64,000 nucleotides of DNA. Source: Gynuella sp050296195 (GTDB lineage Bacteria; Pseudomonadota; Gammaproteobacteria; Pseudomonadales; Natronospirillaceae). The translations under genes were made by a program, and so were the position numbers. The notes beneath the pieces were generated by a model. The model had not been told where the DNA came from and ran no database searches. It was given only the letters and a program-made list of their open reading frames with translations. The DNA lies in assembly GCF_050296195.1 (NCBI RefSeq), contig NZ_JBNKRB010000035.1; one strand, given 5' to 3'. Below, piece after piece: positions 48,536 to 58,216 of the stretch (the first letter of the stretch is position 1; each line of letters starts with the position of its first letter).

Positions 48536-51500
48536 TTAATGACGGTGGTAAGCGTGCAGCTTACGGCGATCATAAGCACCTGCCGATCCACTACCCGCTG
48601 ACCCGGGTTTGTAGAAATGTTCGTTCGGCGCCTCATTGGTATTGATCCAAATGGTATGACCATGGCAACCATCGCTTCCACAACCATTGACCTCTATACG
48701 CACATTCTCTGCGTTACCCGGCAGGTCAAATATGAAACTGAAGGTCCCGGCTTCCTTGTCGTAGGTCATGGGCATATCCCCCCATTCGTTGACCGACTGA
48801 AGGTTGGAATCGAAATAGAGATACATGGACGACTGAGTATCCGGATTCCAGTAATCGATATATCCACTGAGGTTATCGGGCAGGAAGTCGGTACTACCGA
48901 AATCACCCTGAACAGTCACACTGCCTTCGGTATTTTCACTATCATGATCAGGACTGGTGATATAGATATACTGTGGCGGCAAATTACCGTTACTGGTGCG
49001 GATCTGAACGTCATACCAATTGTGATCGGCATCGTTCACATTAATCCAGTTGTCACCATCGTAGAGCTCCACTTCGAAGCTGAACTGCCCACCTTCGATT
49101 TCAAATGTTCCCCAGCGATTGCCAGCCCAGTATTCACCGTGACCATTTTGAGTGCCTTCGGTCATGCCATTGATCGTCACTGACGTTAGCTCAGTACCCA
49201 AACCGGTGCCATCCCACTCAGCATATGCACAACTGAACTCAAACGTATTGTCCACCAAGCCGTTTGGTAACTGCAGTGATAGCGGAGAACTGCCAATCAC
49301 ATTGCTGTCTGACTTAATGGTAATGTTCTGCCAGTTCTGTCCATCAGAAATATCAACCCACTGGTAGTTCTCACTGGGGTTCTGGGCATCGTAATCGTAC
49401 AGATTAACGGTAGCTTCCCAGTTATAGCTGCCAGAACCATTGGCGGTGGTCGTGGACTGCACCACGATTTCATCATTACTGCCACAGGTTCCGGTACTGA
49501 GTTTGATATTCTTACCAGGAATGGTCGAGGTACCAGAAATAGTGGCGGTCGTCGCAGTCGTAGCCGATCCACTATTACTATAACCATCGCCCAAGTCAGA
49601 CAGGCTGACGCCATTTCCATCTTCGACACCGGTGATGGTCAACAGCGGTGCGGTATAGCTACAAATGGTATCAGAGGTCTGGACTTCCACACCGACCCAG
49701 GTATTGTTTACCTCATCATAAACATTGATGAAGTTGTAGGCATTGTTGCCACCAATCACCTGGAAAGTAGCACTGAATGTCTGTAGTTCTGTGCCGCTGC
49801 CATCCAGAATCACTTCCTGGTTTTCCCAGTAATAATCCTCATTGTTGGAGCCATTCCAGTCGATCCATAAGCGCTTGGCATTAGCCGGCGCGTTTCCTTC
49901 CACGGTAGCAGTACAGGCTGTAACACTCGCGATCAACTGACCAAAATTATCGACCGGTTCTGATCCATTGACGGCAACAATTTCAGGTTTCGGTATCGTG
50001 GCGCCATTTTCGGTATAGATATTAATGTTATACCAATTGCCATTGCCGTCTTCGATGGAAATCCAGTTCCAGCCCTGATAAACAGTGATGTCAAAACTAA
50101 AACTGTTATCAAGAGAATCGACACTGATATCCCCTTCACTCCAGGCACCATCGGTACCGGCGTGATATTTTGGAACAGGATCGAATCCAGGATCAGCAAA
50201 CAGGCCGGATATGGTGACGGTGTCGGTATTGGTTGTCGCGGCAGTTCCATTCCAATCTGAACCCTGCCCCCAGTCTCCGGTCATTTGCAACTCAATCACG
50301 TCCTGTGTACTGGCATCGACAGTCGTTGGCGCGTTAATCACGACATCAGGTACAAATTCCGCACCGGTATCGGTATACACACCGAAACTGGCCGAGGTAT
50401 TGAACCAGCTTCCCATACCATCATCACCGTTCAGGTTCAGGTTAACCCAGTTATCGCCCTTAAAAACATCCAGAATATCGTTATATGTCAGCAGGTCACC
50501 ACTGATAGTGAACGCTGAACTGTTTTCACAGTAACTGACATTGTCATAGGCACCGGATTCATTCCAGACATTGATGTGAATATCGGCACGACCAGCGCCA
50601 TTGTTATTACACAGCAAGCTGAGCATACTCATCAGATCGGCATTGTTGATATCAAACTGCCAGGTGACCTGAACACCAGTCGCTCCGGAACCAGCATCGG
50701 CAAAGTTCCACTCATCCAGTGTCAGGGTATCGAGGAAACTGTCATCGACATCATAGACATCGACGCTATAAACAGTAACCGCAGGCGCAATCCCACCAAG
50801 GGTTTGTACCTGGAAGAAACCATACAAATCGACACCATCATCAAAGTCCACCCAGTTCCAGCCCTGGAACAAATCGAGCGTCACTGCGGCCGATGCAGTC
50901 CCATTGCCGTTGTCACTGAATGTCAGCATATACTCCTCGTAACCACTGTCACTTCCCATAGACAGTCGACCACCTTTCTGCAGAGCCTCTTCAACATTGG
51001 GAGTGGTCACCGTAACGCTCAACTGGTCAGCACTACCGGCATCATAACCATTCTGATACTCATTAAACGTCAACTCAGAACCATCGGCAGAGGCCATATA
51101 GGTTAGATATTTCCGTTCGCCCGGGTTTTTGAATTTCTTGACTGCACTGACAGATGAGATATCACGAATAACATCGGTTACATCGACAGGGTTGGTGGTA
51201 GAGGAGAAATCGGCAGCAGTTAAAGATCCCATGCCAATGATTTCCCAGACAAATACTTCCCCTTCGTTCTCGATACCCCAATCTTTGCCTTGCTGACCGG
51301 ATTCTTCATCACCGGTGTCAAAACCAAACAAATCACTCACATCCACAGCGCCCTGAGGCAAGCCTTGTGCTTCCGGAACGGTGAAGGACTTTTTACTCGT
51401 GCTGCCAGGGAACGATTCCAGATTACTGGCGTTAATCACCATAGCAAAACCAAGCTCGCTGGGATCTCTGACATTGGCAAGCAGAAGAACATAGCTGCTG

Positions 51501-53512
51501 GTACCAGTAGCCGGTTCAAATCGAAAGGTCAGGGGATCAGTTTCAGAAGGAGTGGAAGTCAATGTACTGCCATTGGTGATATCCACATATCCGGCTGCGT
51601 TGTTGGCTTCTTCAGACAACACTGCTTCCAGTAATTCAAAACTTTCAAGGTCCGTTCCGCGATGATCGAAACCTTCTGACATACGGGAGATTTTCCACAC
51701 ACCATTATTCAGTTTGACTGTTGCATACATGGTCTCTTCCGGACCACCAGAACAATCCTGGCTGCCATCGGTACTTTCGAACGACAGGGTGAATTCAAAG
51801 TTACCTTTAGAGCTGCTAACAATGTTGACGACATGGTTGATCACCGTGACTTCATCGTCATCATAAGAGCCAATCACGCCACTCATGGTAGTATCACAGA
51901 ACTCCCAATGTTTAATCGCATTTTCCATCAGGTTCATAAACTCTGCCTGGCTCAGCCGGCCGTTACGGTTGATATCTTCATCCATAAAACCGCCTTCCGC
52001 CTGGACACTGTATTCGAAGACAAAACTACCGGACAAAACCGACTGTATCTGGGCCAGATTACGCTCGTTTACCCCGCGTATCCATTTGGCAAAAATATCC
52101 GCTATTGCAACCTGAGCGGCCTGAGTCTCTTCGGTGGCACTATCATCGACACCGTCGGCTTCAGTTGCAGCAACTGTCGAAAAAGCACCGGTTATATCTA
52201 CAGCACTGTTACCAGCCATATCCTGAATACCAGAAATGGTATAGCTATAGGCAGTGCCCAGTTTTAAAGCCTCGGTGAGAACAAATTCATACAGATAACC
52301 ATCATCACTGCCAACACTCATCACGCCGGGGAAGTCCCCCACGGATGGCTCAGAATTCAGTTTAAGTTTACCCAGCTTAAGAGGCTCATCTGCTCGAATA
52401 CGAATAGCACTGTTGACACTGACATCCGTACTGCCAGCAGGACTGTTCAATGTCACTGTCGGGGCAGTACTGTCCACCGTCGTGGCATAGAAAGTTCCGA
52501 CCGCTTCGTACCCCAGAGTGTTGCTGTATACATTGGCAACCCCCTCCGGTACGGTCACAGTATGAGGCCCGCTGGAAAGCTCAGAATCCGGTTCAAAAGT
52601 GGCGGCAGTCCAGTCAGCCGACAAAGACCATTTGCCACTGACGTCACCATTACCATCCTCCACCACAATATTCTGGACACTGCTACGGCTCATCGCCATG
52701 TCAAAGCTGATTTGAATCGCAGTATTTTGTGGCAACTCCAACGCGGCAGAACCCCACGTAGAGGTGCCATCAGTATTTTTTGATGCTCCAAACATGGTAA
52801 CGACTCTGGGAGTCGCATCACTGACCTCTGCCTGCATATCATCCACAGTGACCGTTTCATCCTCTGCTTTAAATGCGGGAAGCACAGCAACGATTGGATC
52901 ACTGGTCACACCGGCAACCGGATCGAATGTAGAAGGTTTATATACCAGCATCGTATAAGTCCCGGCCGGCAATGGGTCCCCTTCGACATAGGCATCACCA
53001 TTTGCCGCCGCGCTGGTGCTACACTGAGAAATGCTGACACGATCCGTACACCCATAGCTGGAGAAGTCATATCCACCGGTGCTGTCGGTAAGATCCTGAG
53101 CCACCGGCGATAGCCACTCAGGATGATTTGCGTCATAGAGATAAACATAGGCATTGGCAAGCGCATCCCCAACCGCCAGCAGCGGAGAGTTGTCAAGCAA
53201 ACCGGATATCATTGGTTTATTGGCAACCTGGTAACCATAACCATCGCCAGCCGCTTTCATTTTAGGAGCAGCAGCCATTTGTTTTTGTAGGATATACCCT
53301 GGTTTACTGGCTCCGGCCAGGTCACTGGATAAAGACACTGCACCGGAAATCCGGACAGATTGCACATCACTACCATCATCATCTACAGAAACATCCAAGT
53401 CATTCGAATCAGTACCTGATCCGGAAGAACTGGAGTTACAGGCAACCAAACTACCTGCCAACAGCAGCAGCAGCATTGTTCTGAACAGCGAGCTCATAAG
53501 AGACTTCCTCAT
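48536..53512 (-). CDS. Giant multi-domain repeat lipoprotein (1658 aa)
   Basis: A predicted lipoprotein: LLLLLAGSLVAC, lipid Cys25, then a Ser/Asp-rich stalk. Domains: a carboxypeptidase-like beta domain (about 100-215), two Big_5/Ig-like domains (about 235-345 and 348-448, DSTAPTVTLNSPAGSTDVSV), and an NTF2-like part with an EF-hand-type loop DINRNGRLSQAEF (about 513-525). At least six repeats of about 100 residues follow, with the pattern (G/D)xNWxxxxDxxxxWxxxxIxTxNG, for example YQGWNWISIEDGNGNWYN and YDGDNWINVNDADHNWYD. The C-terminus ends in Gly/Ser and YDRRKLHAYHRH. A surface or carbohydrate-related role is inferred. Confidence 0.8.
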   Translation of the reverse strand: MRKSLMSSLFRTMLLLLLAGSLVACNSSSSGSGTDSNDLDVSVDDDGSDVQSVRISGAVSLSSDLAGASKPGYILQKQMAAAPKMKAAGDGYGYQVANKPMISGLLDNSPLLAVGDALANAYVYLYDANHPEWLSPVAQDLTDSTGGYDFSSYGCTDRVSISQCSTSAAANGDAYVEGDPLPAGTYTMLVYKPSTFDPVAGVTSDPIVAVLPAFKAEDETVTVDDMQAEVSDATPRVVTMFGASKNTDGTSTWGSAALELPQNTAIQISFDMAMSRSSVQNIVVEDGNGDVSGKWSLSADWTAATFEPDSELSSGPHTVTVPEGVANVYSNTLGYEAVGTFYATTVDSTAPTVTLNSPAGSTDVSVNSAIRIRADEPLKLGKLKLNSEPSVGDFPGVMSVGSDDGYLYEFVLTEALKLGTAYSYTISGIQDMAGNSAVDITGAFSTVAATEADGVDDSATEETQAAQVAIADIFAKWIRGVNERNLAQIQSVLSGSFVFEYSVQAEGGFMDEDINRNGRLSQAEFMNLMENAIKHWEFCDTTMSGVIGSYDDDEVTVINHVVNIVSSSKGNFEFTLSFESTDGSQDCSGGPEETMYATVKLNNGVWKISRMSEGFDHRGTDLESFELLEAVLSEEANNAAGYVDITNGSTLTSTPSETDPLTFRFEPATGTSSYVLLLANVRDPSELGFAMVINASNLESFPGSTSKKSFTVPEAQGLPQGAVDVSDLFGFDTGDEESGQQGKDWGIENEGEVFVWEIIGMGSLTAADFSSTTNPVDVTDVIRDISSVSAVKKFKNPGERKYLTYMASADGSELTFNEYQNGYDAGSADQLSVTVTTPNVEEALQKGGRLSMGSDSGYEEYMLTFSDNGNGTASAAVTLDLFQGWNWVDFDDGVDLYGFFQVQTLGGIAPAVTVYSVDVYDVDDSFLDTLTLDEWNFADAGSGATGVQVTWQFDINNADLMSMLSLLCNNNGAGRADIHINVWNESGAYDNVSYCENSSAFTISGDLLTYNDILDVFKGDNWVNLNLNGDDGMGSWFNTSASFGVYTDTGAEFVPDVVINAPTTVDASTQDVIELQMTGDWGQGSDWNGTAATTNTDTVTISGLFADPGFDPVPKYHAGTDGAWSEGDISVDSLDNSFSFDITVYQGWNWISIEDGNGNWYNINIYTENGATIPKPEIVAVNGSEPVDNFGQLIASVTACTATVEGNAPANAKRLWIDWNGSNNEDYYWENQEVILDGSGTELQTFSATFQVIGGNNAYNFINVYDEVNNTWVGVEVQTSDTICSYTAPLLTITGVEDGNGVSLSDLGDGYSNSGSATTATTATISGTSTIPGKNIKLSTGTCGSNDEIVVQSTTTANGSGSYNWEATVNLYDYDAQNPSENYQWVDISDGQNWQNITIKSDSNVIGSSPLSLQLPNGLVDNTFEFSCAYAEWDGTGLGTELTSVTINGMTEGTQNGHGEYWAGNRWGTFEIEGGQFSFEVELYDGDNWINVNDADHNWYDVQIRTSNGNLPPQYIYITSPDHDSENTEGSVTVQGDFGSTDFLPDNLSGYIDYWNPDTQSSMYLYFDSNLQSVNEWGDMPMTYDKEAGTFSFIFDLPGNAENVRIEVNGCGSDGCHGHTIWINTNEAPNEHFYKPGSAGSGSAGAYDRRKLHAYHRH

Positions 53513-53840
53513 CGGCTAAAGACACAGCGTTAATACAGCCACAGTTAAGAAACGCTGGTTAGCAGTCTAGTCACTCATGTCCGGTTTCAATTTGGTAGTG
53601 TGTTAATTAAATGAGTCGTTTTGAAAACAACTGTATACCACGGACAAATTCGCACGGAATTTTGACCCTAGTACCGGTTGTCCGCGGTGGATTTACCTAT
53701 TAATACATTTGTGGCCCGAAATAACAGGCGCATGCGGGTATATCTTAAGAGTACGGATAGAGCAGTCTGGCTTTTTAAGCTGTTAGCCCGACATCATAAA
53801 AAACCAGGCGAAAAATCATCGTTAGTAAGAAAGGACTGAC
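53513..53840. other. Upstream region of the giant lipoprotein gene
   Basis: 328 bases with no gene. It should contain the promoter of the lipoprotein operon (nearest 53,513-53,650). I saw no operator or terminator I could defend. Confidence 0.4.
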
Positions 53841-55154
53841 CTATCTCATATCCAAATCTTGCTGCAGATTAAAAACAGCCTGAGACCAATCATTCGGTTG
53901 ATGCTGTCGAAAAAGAGTCATAGCCGGATACCATGGACTGGTTTTACCTTCAAACCAGCGCCAATCGGAATAATGTAAGAGCATAAGCTTAACGGGCACA
54001 CCAACTAAACCGGCCAGATGTGCACCCGACGTATCGACTGTAATAACACAGTCCATTTCTTTTAAGAGAAGAGCCGTTTCATAAAAATTATATAAATGAG
54101 CAGAGAGGTCTATAACGAAATTCTCATAACCATTCTTTTCGATATCGGACTTACGGCCATCAAACTGAAAGCTATACACCTGAATATCTGGATTGCAGAA
54201 TAGAAAACTAAAGTGGGAAAGTTCGCAGGAGCGATCCTTGGGGGTCTTTTTCCCAGCCCATATTAATCCAATTTTCTTTTTATCCACTGACGGAAAACTA
54301 AAATTAGTGCGACCTTTTAAGGCTAACGGCTGATCTAACTCAAAAATTTGCTTCTCAGTCGTTAACCCAAGCCTATAAGGTAGGCTCATTATAGGTACAT
54401 AATAATCAACGGGCTCTATTACTTCATCAGCATCAACAAGACAAACATTTGGGATACATCTAAACAACTCCTCAAACACAGGCTTAGATTCCAGATACAC
54501 AGTCGCACCGAGTTTATGCAACAAAGGAACAAAGCGAAGAAAATTCAATGTATCACCCAATCCTTGCTCCAAGGTTACATATATGACTTTGCCAAATAGG
54601 TTTTCTCCTCGCCACCTTTTATACTTTCGAACAGGATAAAGGTTAGGATATAACTGAGTTCTCCACTCATATGCCTCCCAACCCTCTCCAAAACGTTTAA
54701 GATGCAGTAAACAAAGTGCATGATGCCAATGATAGTCTGCATTATGAGGGTCATTCGCCAACAATGACTCGAATAACTCCAAAGCCTCGGTAGGTTTTCC
54801 CCGATGAAAGTAATGAAGTGCTAAATTTCGCACAATATCCTGGCCACCATGGATTTTGTGTGCTTGCAAAAGGTATATTTCGGCTAAGTCAAACTCTTTT
54901 AAATCGGTTAATAAATTGCCGTAGTTTGACAATAATGCGGGAGATTTTGGAAACTTCCTAAGACTCCTTTCATAGATTATCCTGGCTAAATCAAATTTTT
55001 TCCGCCTGCGATAAAATGCTCCCAGCTGGAGAACAGGTTCGATACGATCTGGATACTTCTCCAATTGTTCATATAAAAACTGTGTTGCCGCCCGCACCCT
55101 ACCATGCTTGAGCAACATTTCTACTTTTTGAAAATTATTGAACCTTACTGTCAT
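53841..55154 (-). CDS. TPR protein with C-terminal glycosyltransferase-like (heptosyltransferase/GT9-type) domain
   Basis: A 437-aa cytoplasmic protein. The N-terminal ~200 residues are TPR repeats (KSPALLSNYGNLLTDLKEFDLAEIYLL, RNLALHYFHRGKPTEALELFESLLANDPHNADYH). The C-terminal half has the glycosyltransferase-B-like elements YVTLEQGLGDTLNFLRFVPLL, KKIGLIWAGKKTPKDRS and ITVDTSGAHLAGLVGVPVKLM, ending DWRWFEGKTSPWYPAMTLFRQ. Such proteins are often near cell-surface glycan or flagellin-glycosylation genes, but here it stands alone. The MITE copy 2 begins just 21 bases upstream of its ATG and may supply or block its promoter. Confidence 0.82.
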   Translation of the reverse strand: MTVRFNNFQKVEMLLKHGRVRAATQFLYEQLEKYPDRIEPVLQLGAFYRRRKKFDLARIIYERSLRKFPKSPALLSNYGNLLTDLKEFDLAEIYLLQAHKIHGGQDIVRNLALHYFHRGKPTEALELFESLLANDPHNADYHWHHALCLLHLKRFGEGWEAYEWRTQLYPNLYPVRKYKRWRGENLFGKVIYVTLEQGLGDTLNFLRFVPLLHKLGATVYLESKPVFEELFRCIPNVCLVDADEVIEPVDYYVPIMSLPYRLGLTTEKQIFELDQPLALKGRTNFSFPSVDKKKIGLIWAGKKTPKDRSCELSHFSFLFCNPDIQVYSFQFDGRKSDIEKNGYENFVIDLSAHLYNFYETALLLKEMDCVITVDTSGAHLAGLVGVPVKLMLLHYSDWRWFEGKTSPWYPAMTLFRQHQPNDWSQAVFNLQQDLDMR

Positions 55155-55175
55155 CTAACCAACAACACACCTTAG

Positions 55176-55337
55176 GGAAGCTCCGAAAAATGGCCTAGTT
55201 TCGCGCAGGAAGTTGTCAGCTTCGTCCGAAAGCGCACTCTCTCTCATTCTCATTCTCATTTACGCTAATAAACTGCAATGTTGCGAGTGGTGATTCCTAG
55301 CCTGCATCAAAACTATCCCTATTTTTCAGTCACCCCC
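55176..55337. mobile_element. MITE copy 2 (162 bp, TTAG target duplication)
   Basis: A 162-bp element between TTAG repeats (55172-55175 and 55338-55341). It begins GGAAGCTCCGAAAAATGGCC and ends CCTATTTTTCAGTCACCCCC. It shares TTTCGCGCAGGAAGTTGTCA, CTCATTTACG, TTGCGAGTGGTGATTCCT and CCTGCATCAAAACTAT with the other copies. A small CTCATT tandem run (about 55239-55260) makes it longer than copy 3. It lies directly upstream of the TPR/glycosyltransferase gene. Confidence 0.85.
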
Positions 55338-57040
55338 TTAGAAATCATCTACGACTCAAAGCGCCTTTACAAAAACGCATCTCATCACCCATTACTCAAC
55401 AGAAGTCTATCATTGGATCGTTGACTAGGCATCATCGATGTTTTTTTATTGTTTACGCTTAATGCAGGCTCTATTCTTTCAATTCTAAGGACAGCAAAAT
55501 ATAGCTTCTGGACAGAATTCTCATTGTGGAGACAACCAAAGTTCACATAAGAATTCATATCAGAACAACAAAGCTTTCCCGCAGAATAATACCCTTCAAA
55601 TGCTTAAGCCAGAGAGCCCATCAACCAGCCCATAATCACTCGACCTTCAGCAAATTTATGGATGTCCTTTTTATTTCCTTTTATTTCGGTTTCACAAGAT
55701 TTAGCGACCATCCACACAAATACAAACACGACACTACCAATTAAAATTGATCATCGGTTTTTCGAGATTAAAAACCCAGCCATTGTTCAGGGTGATTGCG
55801 ATATAGAGCTTTTGGCTATAGAGATACTGAGGGGTCGTCTTTAATCAGATCTGTATGATCCACGACACTTGAACATCTTCCTGATCGAGATATTGCTCTA
55901 CCGAGAAGTATGTCATATTTCCATTATTATATTGAGAGCACTCAATCTTTGAGGGGACATAGATCACCTCAAAAAATGAGTTTAATGAGCTGCGAGTAGG
56001 TAGCTATCATTAAAGCCATTTGATGATGTGATAATAATATCCGTTATCTTTTCTGTCCGTGTAAGAATGCTGATTGAACTGGTGTATGCGCCTCTGAATA
56101 ACGGAAAATACAGGACCGGCTCTTTAACCGGTTATTTGCAAGCTCACCTGCGTCAGTTCTGTTACGCAGGCTTTCTGAAACAGCTTGGCAGGGCTATTGA
56201 GAACTGTATTCCAGATGATAGCTTCCAGCGAAATAACCAGAGAATCAAAGTCTACCGGGTCTCCTTCTATATACCATATAACTCAGAGGGATAACCCCTG
56301 AACTCCGACTACACCAATGCTCGGAACTGAATATCGGTAATTTCAATTTCCACTGAGGAATAACGGAGATCTCCGCAAGTACCCGTCGGAGAACCATCAT
56401 CATAACCATATGACAATACCAACAGATAAGAGAAAACAACTAAGATACGAGGCGTATTTTATAGTGTCCTTATTAACTGTTGCTCTTTGTTTGCAATAGT
56501 TTCGATCCTGTCTACCGAGTCAGGCAGTGGCTTTTCAGAGCACCATTTTTGGATTATATCGGACAGATTGTAGATATACTCTCTAAATTTTCCTCACCCC
56601 ACTGCCGCAGGAACGCGACTGAAATTACAAGGAAAATTATTCCTGTTCCGACCAAATTGCAGAAGCTTCTTGGCATATGCGTTGGATATTGGCAAAGGTT
56701 TAAACCTGACTTCATTATGAAAATGATGATGTTGATATATATTGTTCCAGCTAACTTAACCCAGATTTCAAATTAATGGATGCCTTTTTATTTGTTTTTA
56801 TTCGCAACAGAATTCATATCAGAGCAACAAAAAAGCTTTCCCGCAGGATAATACCGTTCAAGCCGGAAAACCATCGATCAACCCATAACCATTCGACTTT
56901 CAGGATCATAGCGACCTGTTATCAGGATATTTGAGTCAGTTCAAACCTTCCTATGATACAGTTAAAACTCTCGGAGATAGAGGCAACTATATTCATCGTT
57001 TTCCAACCTGCTCACTTGCGAACGTAACAGCCGAAAAATG
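55338..57040. repeat. Gene-poor, A/T-rich graveyard with duplicated segments
   Basis: No intact gene is supported over 1.7 kb. Two imperfect direct copies of about 95-100 bases lie at 55550-55648 and 56809-56902; both contain AGAATTCATATCAGA, CAACAAA, AGCTTTCCCGCAG and ATAATACC. The DNA after the second copy (about 56890-57040: GCGACCTGTTAT, ACAGTTAAAAC, CTGCTCACTTGCGA) recurs at 63470-63618. On the plus strand the latter region reads like a transposase fragment (KTLTDRGAHI). Remnants of one or more insertion sequences are the likely source. Confidence 0.55.
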
Positions 57041-57887
57041 TTAACCAGTCTTAAGATAATGCTCTGAAGATATTTTTTGCCCTTTACTCCATCGCCGTTC
57101 AAATCGATCCGCATACTGTAATCACGAAACCCGTGAGCCCGCACAATCTCCATAAGACCGGCCATAAAGTTCCACATGTTTCAGCCATTGATCTAGGGCC
57201 TGCCGGCTAATCAGTTTTTCGGTATCAGGATGTATGACACCCCGTTTGTCATATCGCACACACTATCCGATGGTATCAATCAAATCGAAATAGTCTTCTC
57301 GGGTGAACGGGAAGGGCTGTGCAAATGAAATCCTGCTGACAGCCACTGAAGGGCGTCAGTGGTGATTCGGAAAAGAGATCTAATTTTAAATCTTTCTTGA
57401 GCACGTGTTGTTTATGGATAGGTTTGGATAATTGCTGCTTAGTTTTGGATAGGGTGATTTTGTATGTGGCATAATCGAATATGGTTGCTAAACAGAGGTA
57501 AAGTCACTGTCGACCAACCCCTCCACCATCCCTGCCCGCACCAGGTTCAGGTCCACATAAGCCATACAGGTCAACAACGCACCTTCATCCAATAGGTCTG
57601 AGATTTGAATCGCCCCTCCCAGAACCGGCCTTTGCAATTGCCTTTTTCATCGGCCATCCGGGTAATGGTTTCGTTCTCGCCCAGCATAACGCAACTGATG
57701 GAACATTGTTGTACTCGCCATGGGTGATGGTTACCGAGACAGCTTGCAGCTCAACCGGCAACATCGTCTCTCGAGCATCAATCAACGGTTGGTCACTCCC
57801 ACGGCTGTACATCTGCAACCAGCACCCCATGCAGTGATCAAAAGACATTTCTTCCAAAGAGACTTGTTCGTTACGGGGTTTGGTCAT
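57041..57887 (-). pseudogene. Decayed IS200/REP-associated-type (Y1-like) transposase, copy A
   Basis: The minus strand begins MTKPRNEQVSLEEMSFDHC at 57887, like the start of long IS200/RAYT-type transposases (VSLxxTPYYHC). The middle is deleted or scrambled. It then reads RFWEGRFKSQ (about 57590-57615), shifts frame into LDEGALLTCMAYVDLN with VRAGM, and ends at 57041 with sequence matching copy B (TKLISRLGxxxxQWLKHV type). Frameshifts and a shortened core show it is dead. Family assignment rests on these motif strings. Confidence 0.75.
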
Positions 57888-58216
57888 GGTGGCGATTGTG
57901 AGTGGAAGTGAGTATGAATTTCAATCGCATGGATGCCCTTTTTAATTGTTTCAATTCGGTTCAGTACCGGTGTGCATGGAATTCCGGGTAACCCAAAAAT
58001 TCGATAAAAATAGGATGAAAGAACAGACAAATCTGCGCCTGAAATCGGTGTGCTCTGAAAATATTCAAGACTGGAAGCTATTAGGGTGAGAAAATCAGCG
58101 CCTCCCCAATTCTTAATTAATTACCTCTTTGTGTGTTCTATGGTTCTTTCGGGCAGCTCCTTTCGGTACAATTTTGTGTGTATTACCAATTACAACCATA
58201 AAAAAGCGAGATACAC
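57888..58216. other. Gap between transposase remnant and acetylesterase gene
   Basis: 329 bases without a gene. TGGATGCCCTTTTTAATTG (from about 57928) repeats the TGGATGCCTTTTTATTTG found at about 56777 and 55659, another trace of duplicated mobile DNA. The promoter of the acetylesterase gene should lie in 58,100-58,200. I did not find the xyl-box-like palindrome on this side. Confidence 0.4.

Noticed and set aside
55235..55262. CTCATT tandem run as a CRISPR-like or VNTR array
   Set aside because: Only about three short imperfect units within the MITE; too small for an array and with no spacers.
56028..56294. 88-aa plus-strand frame
   Set aside because: No recognised domain, poor start context, and it lies in a repeat-filled decayed region; I could not support it as a gene.
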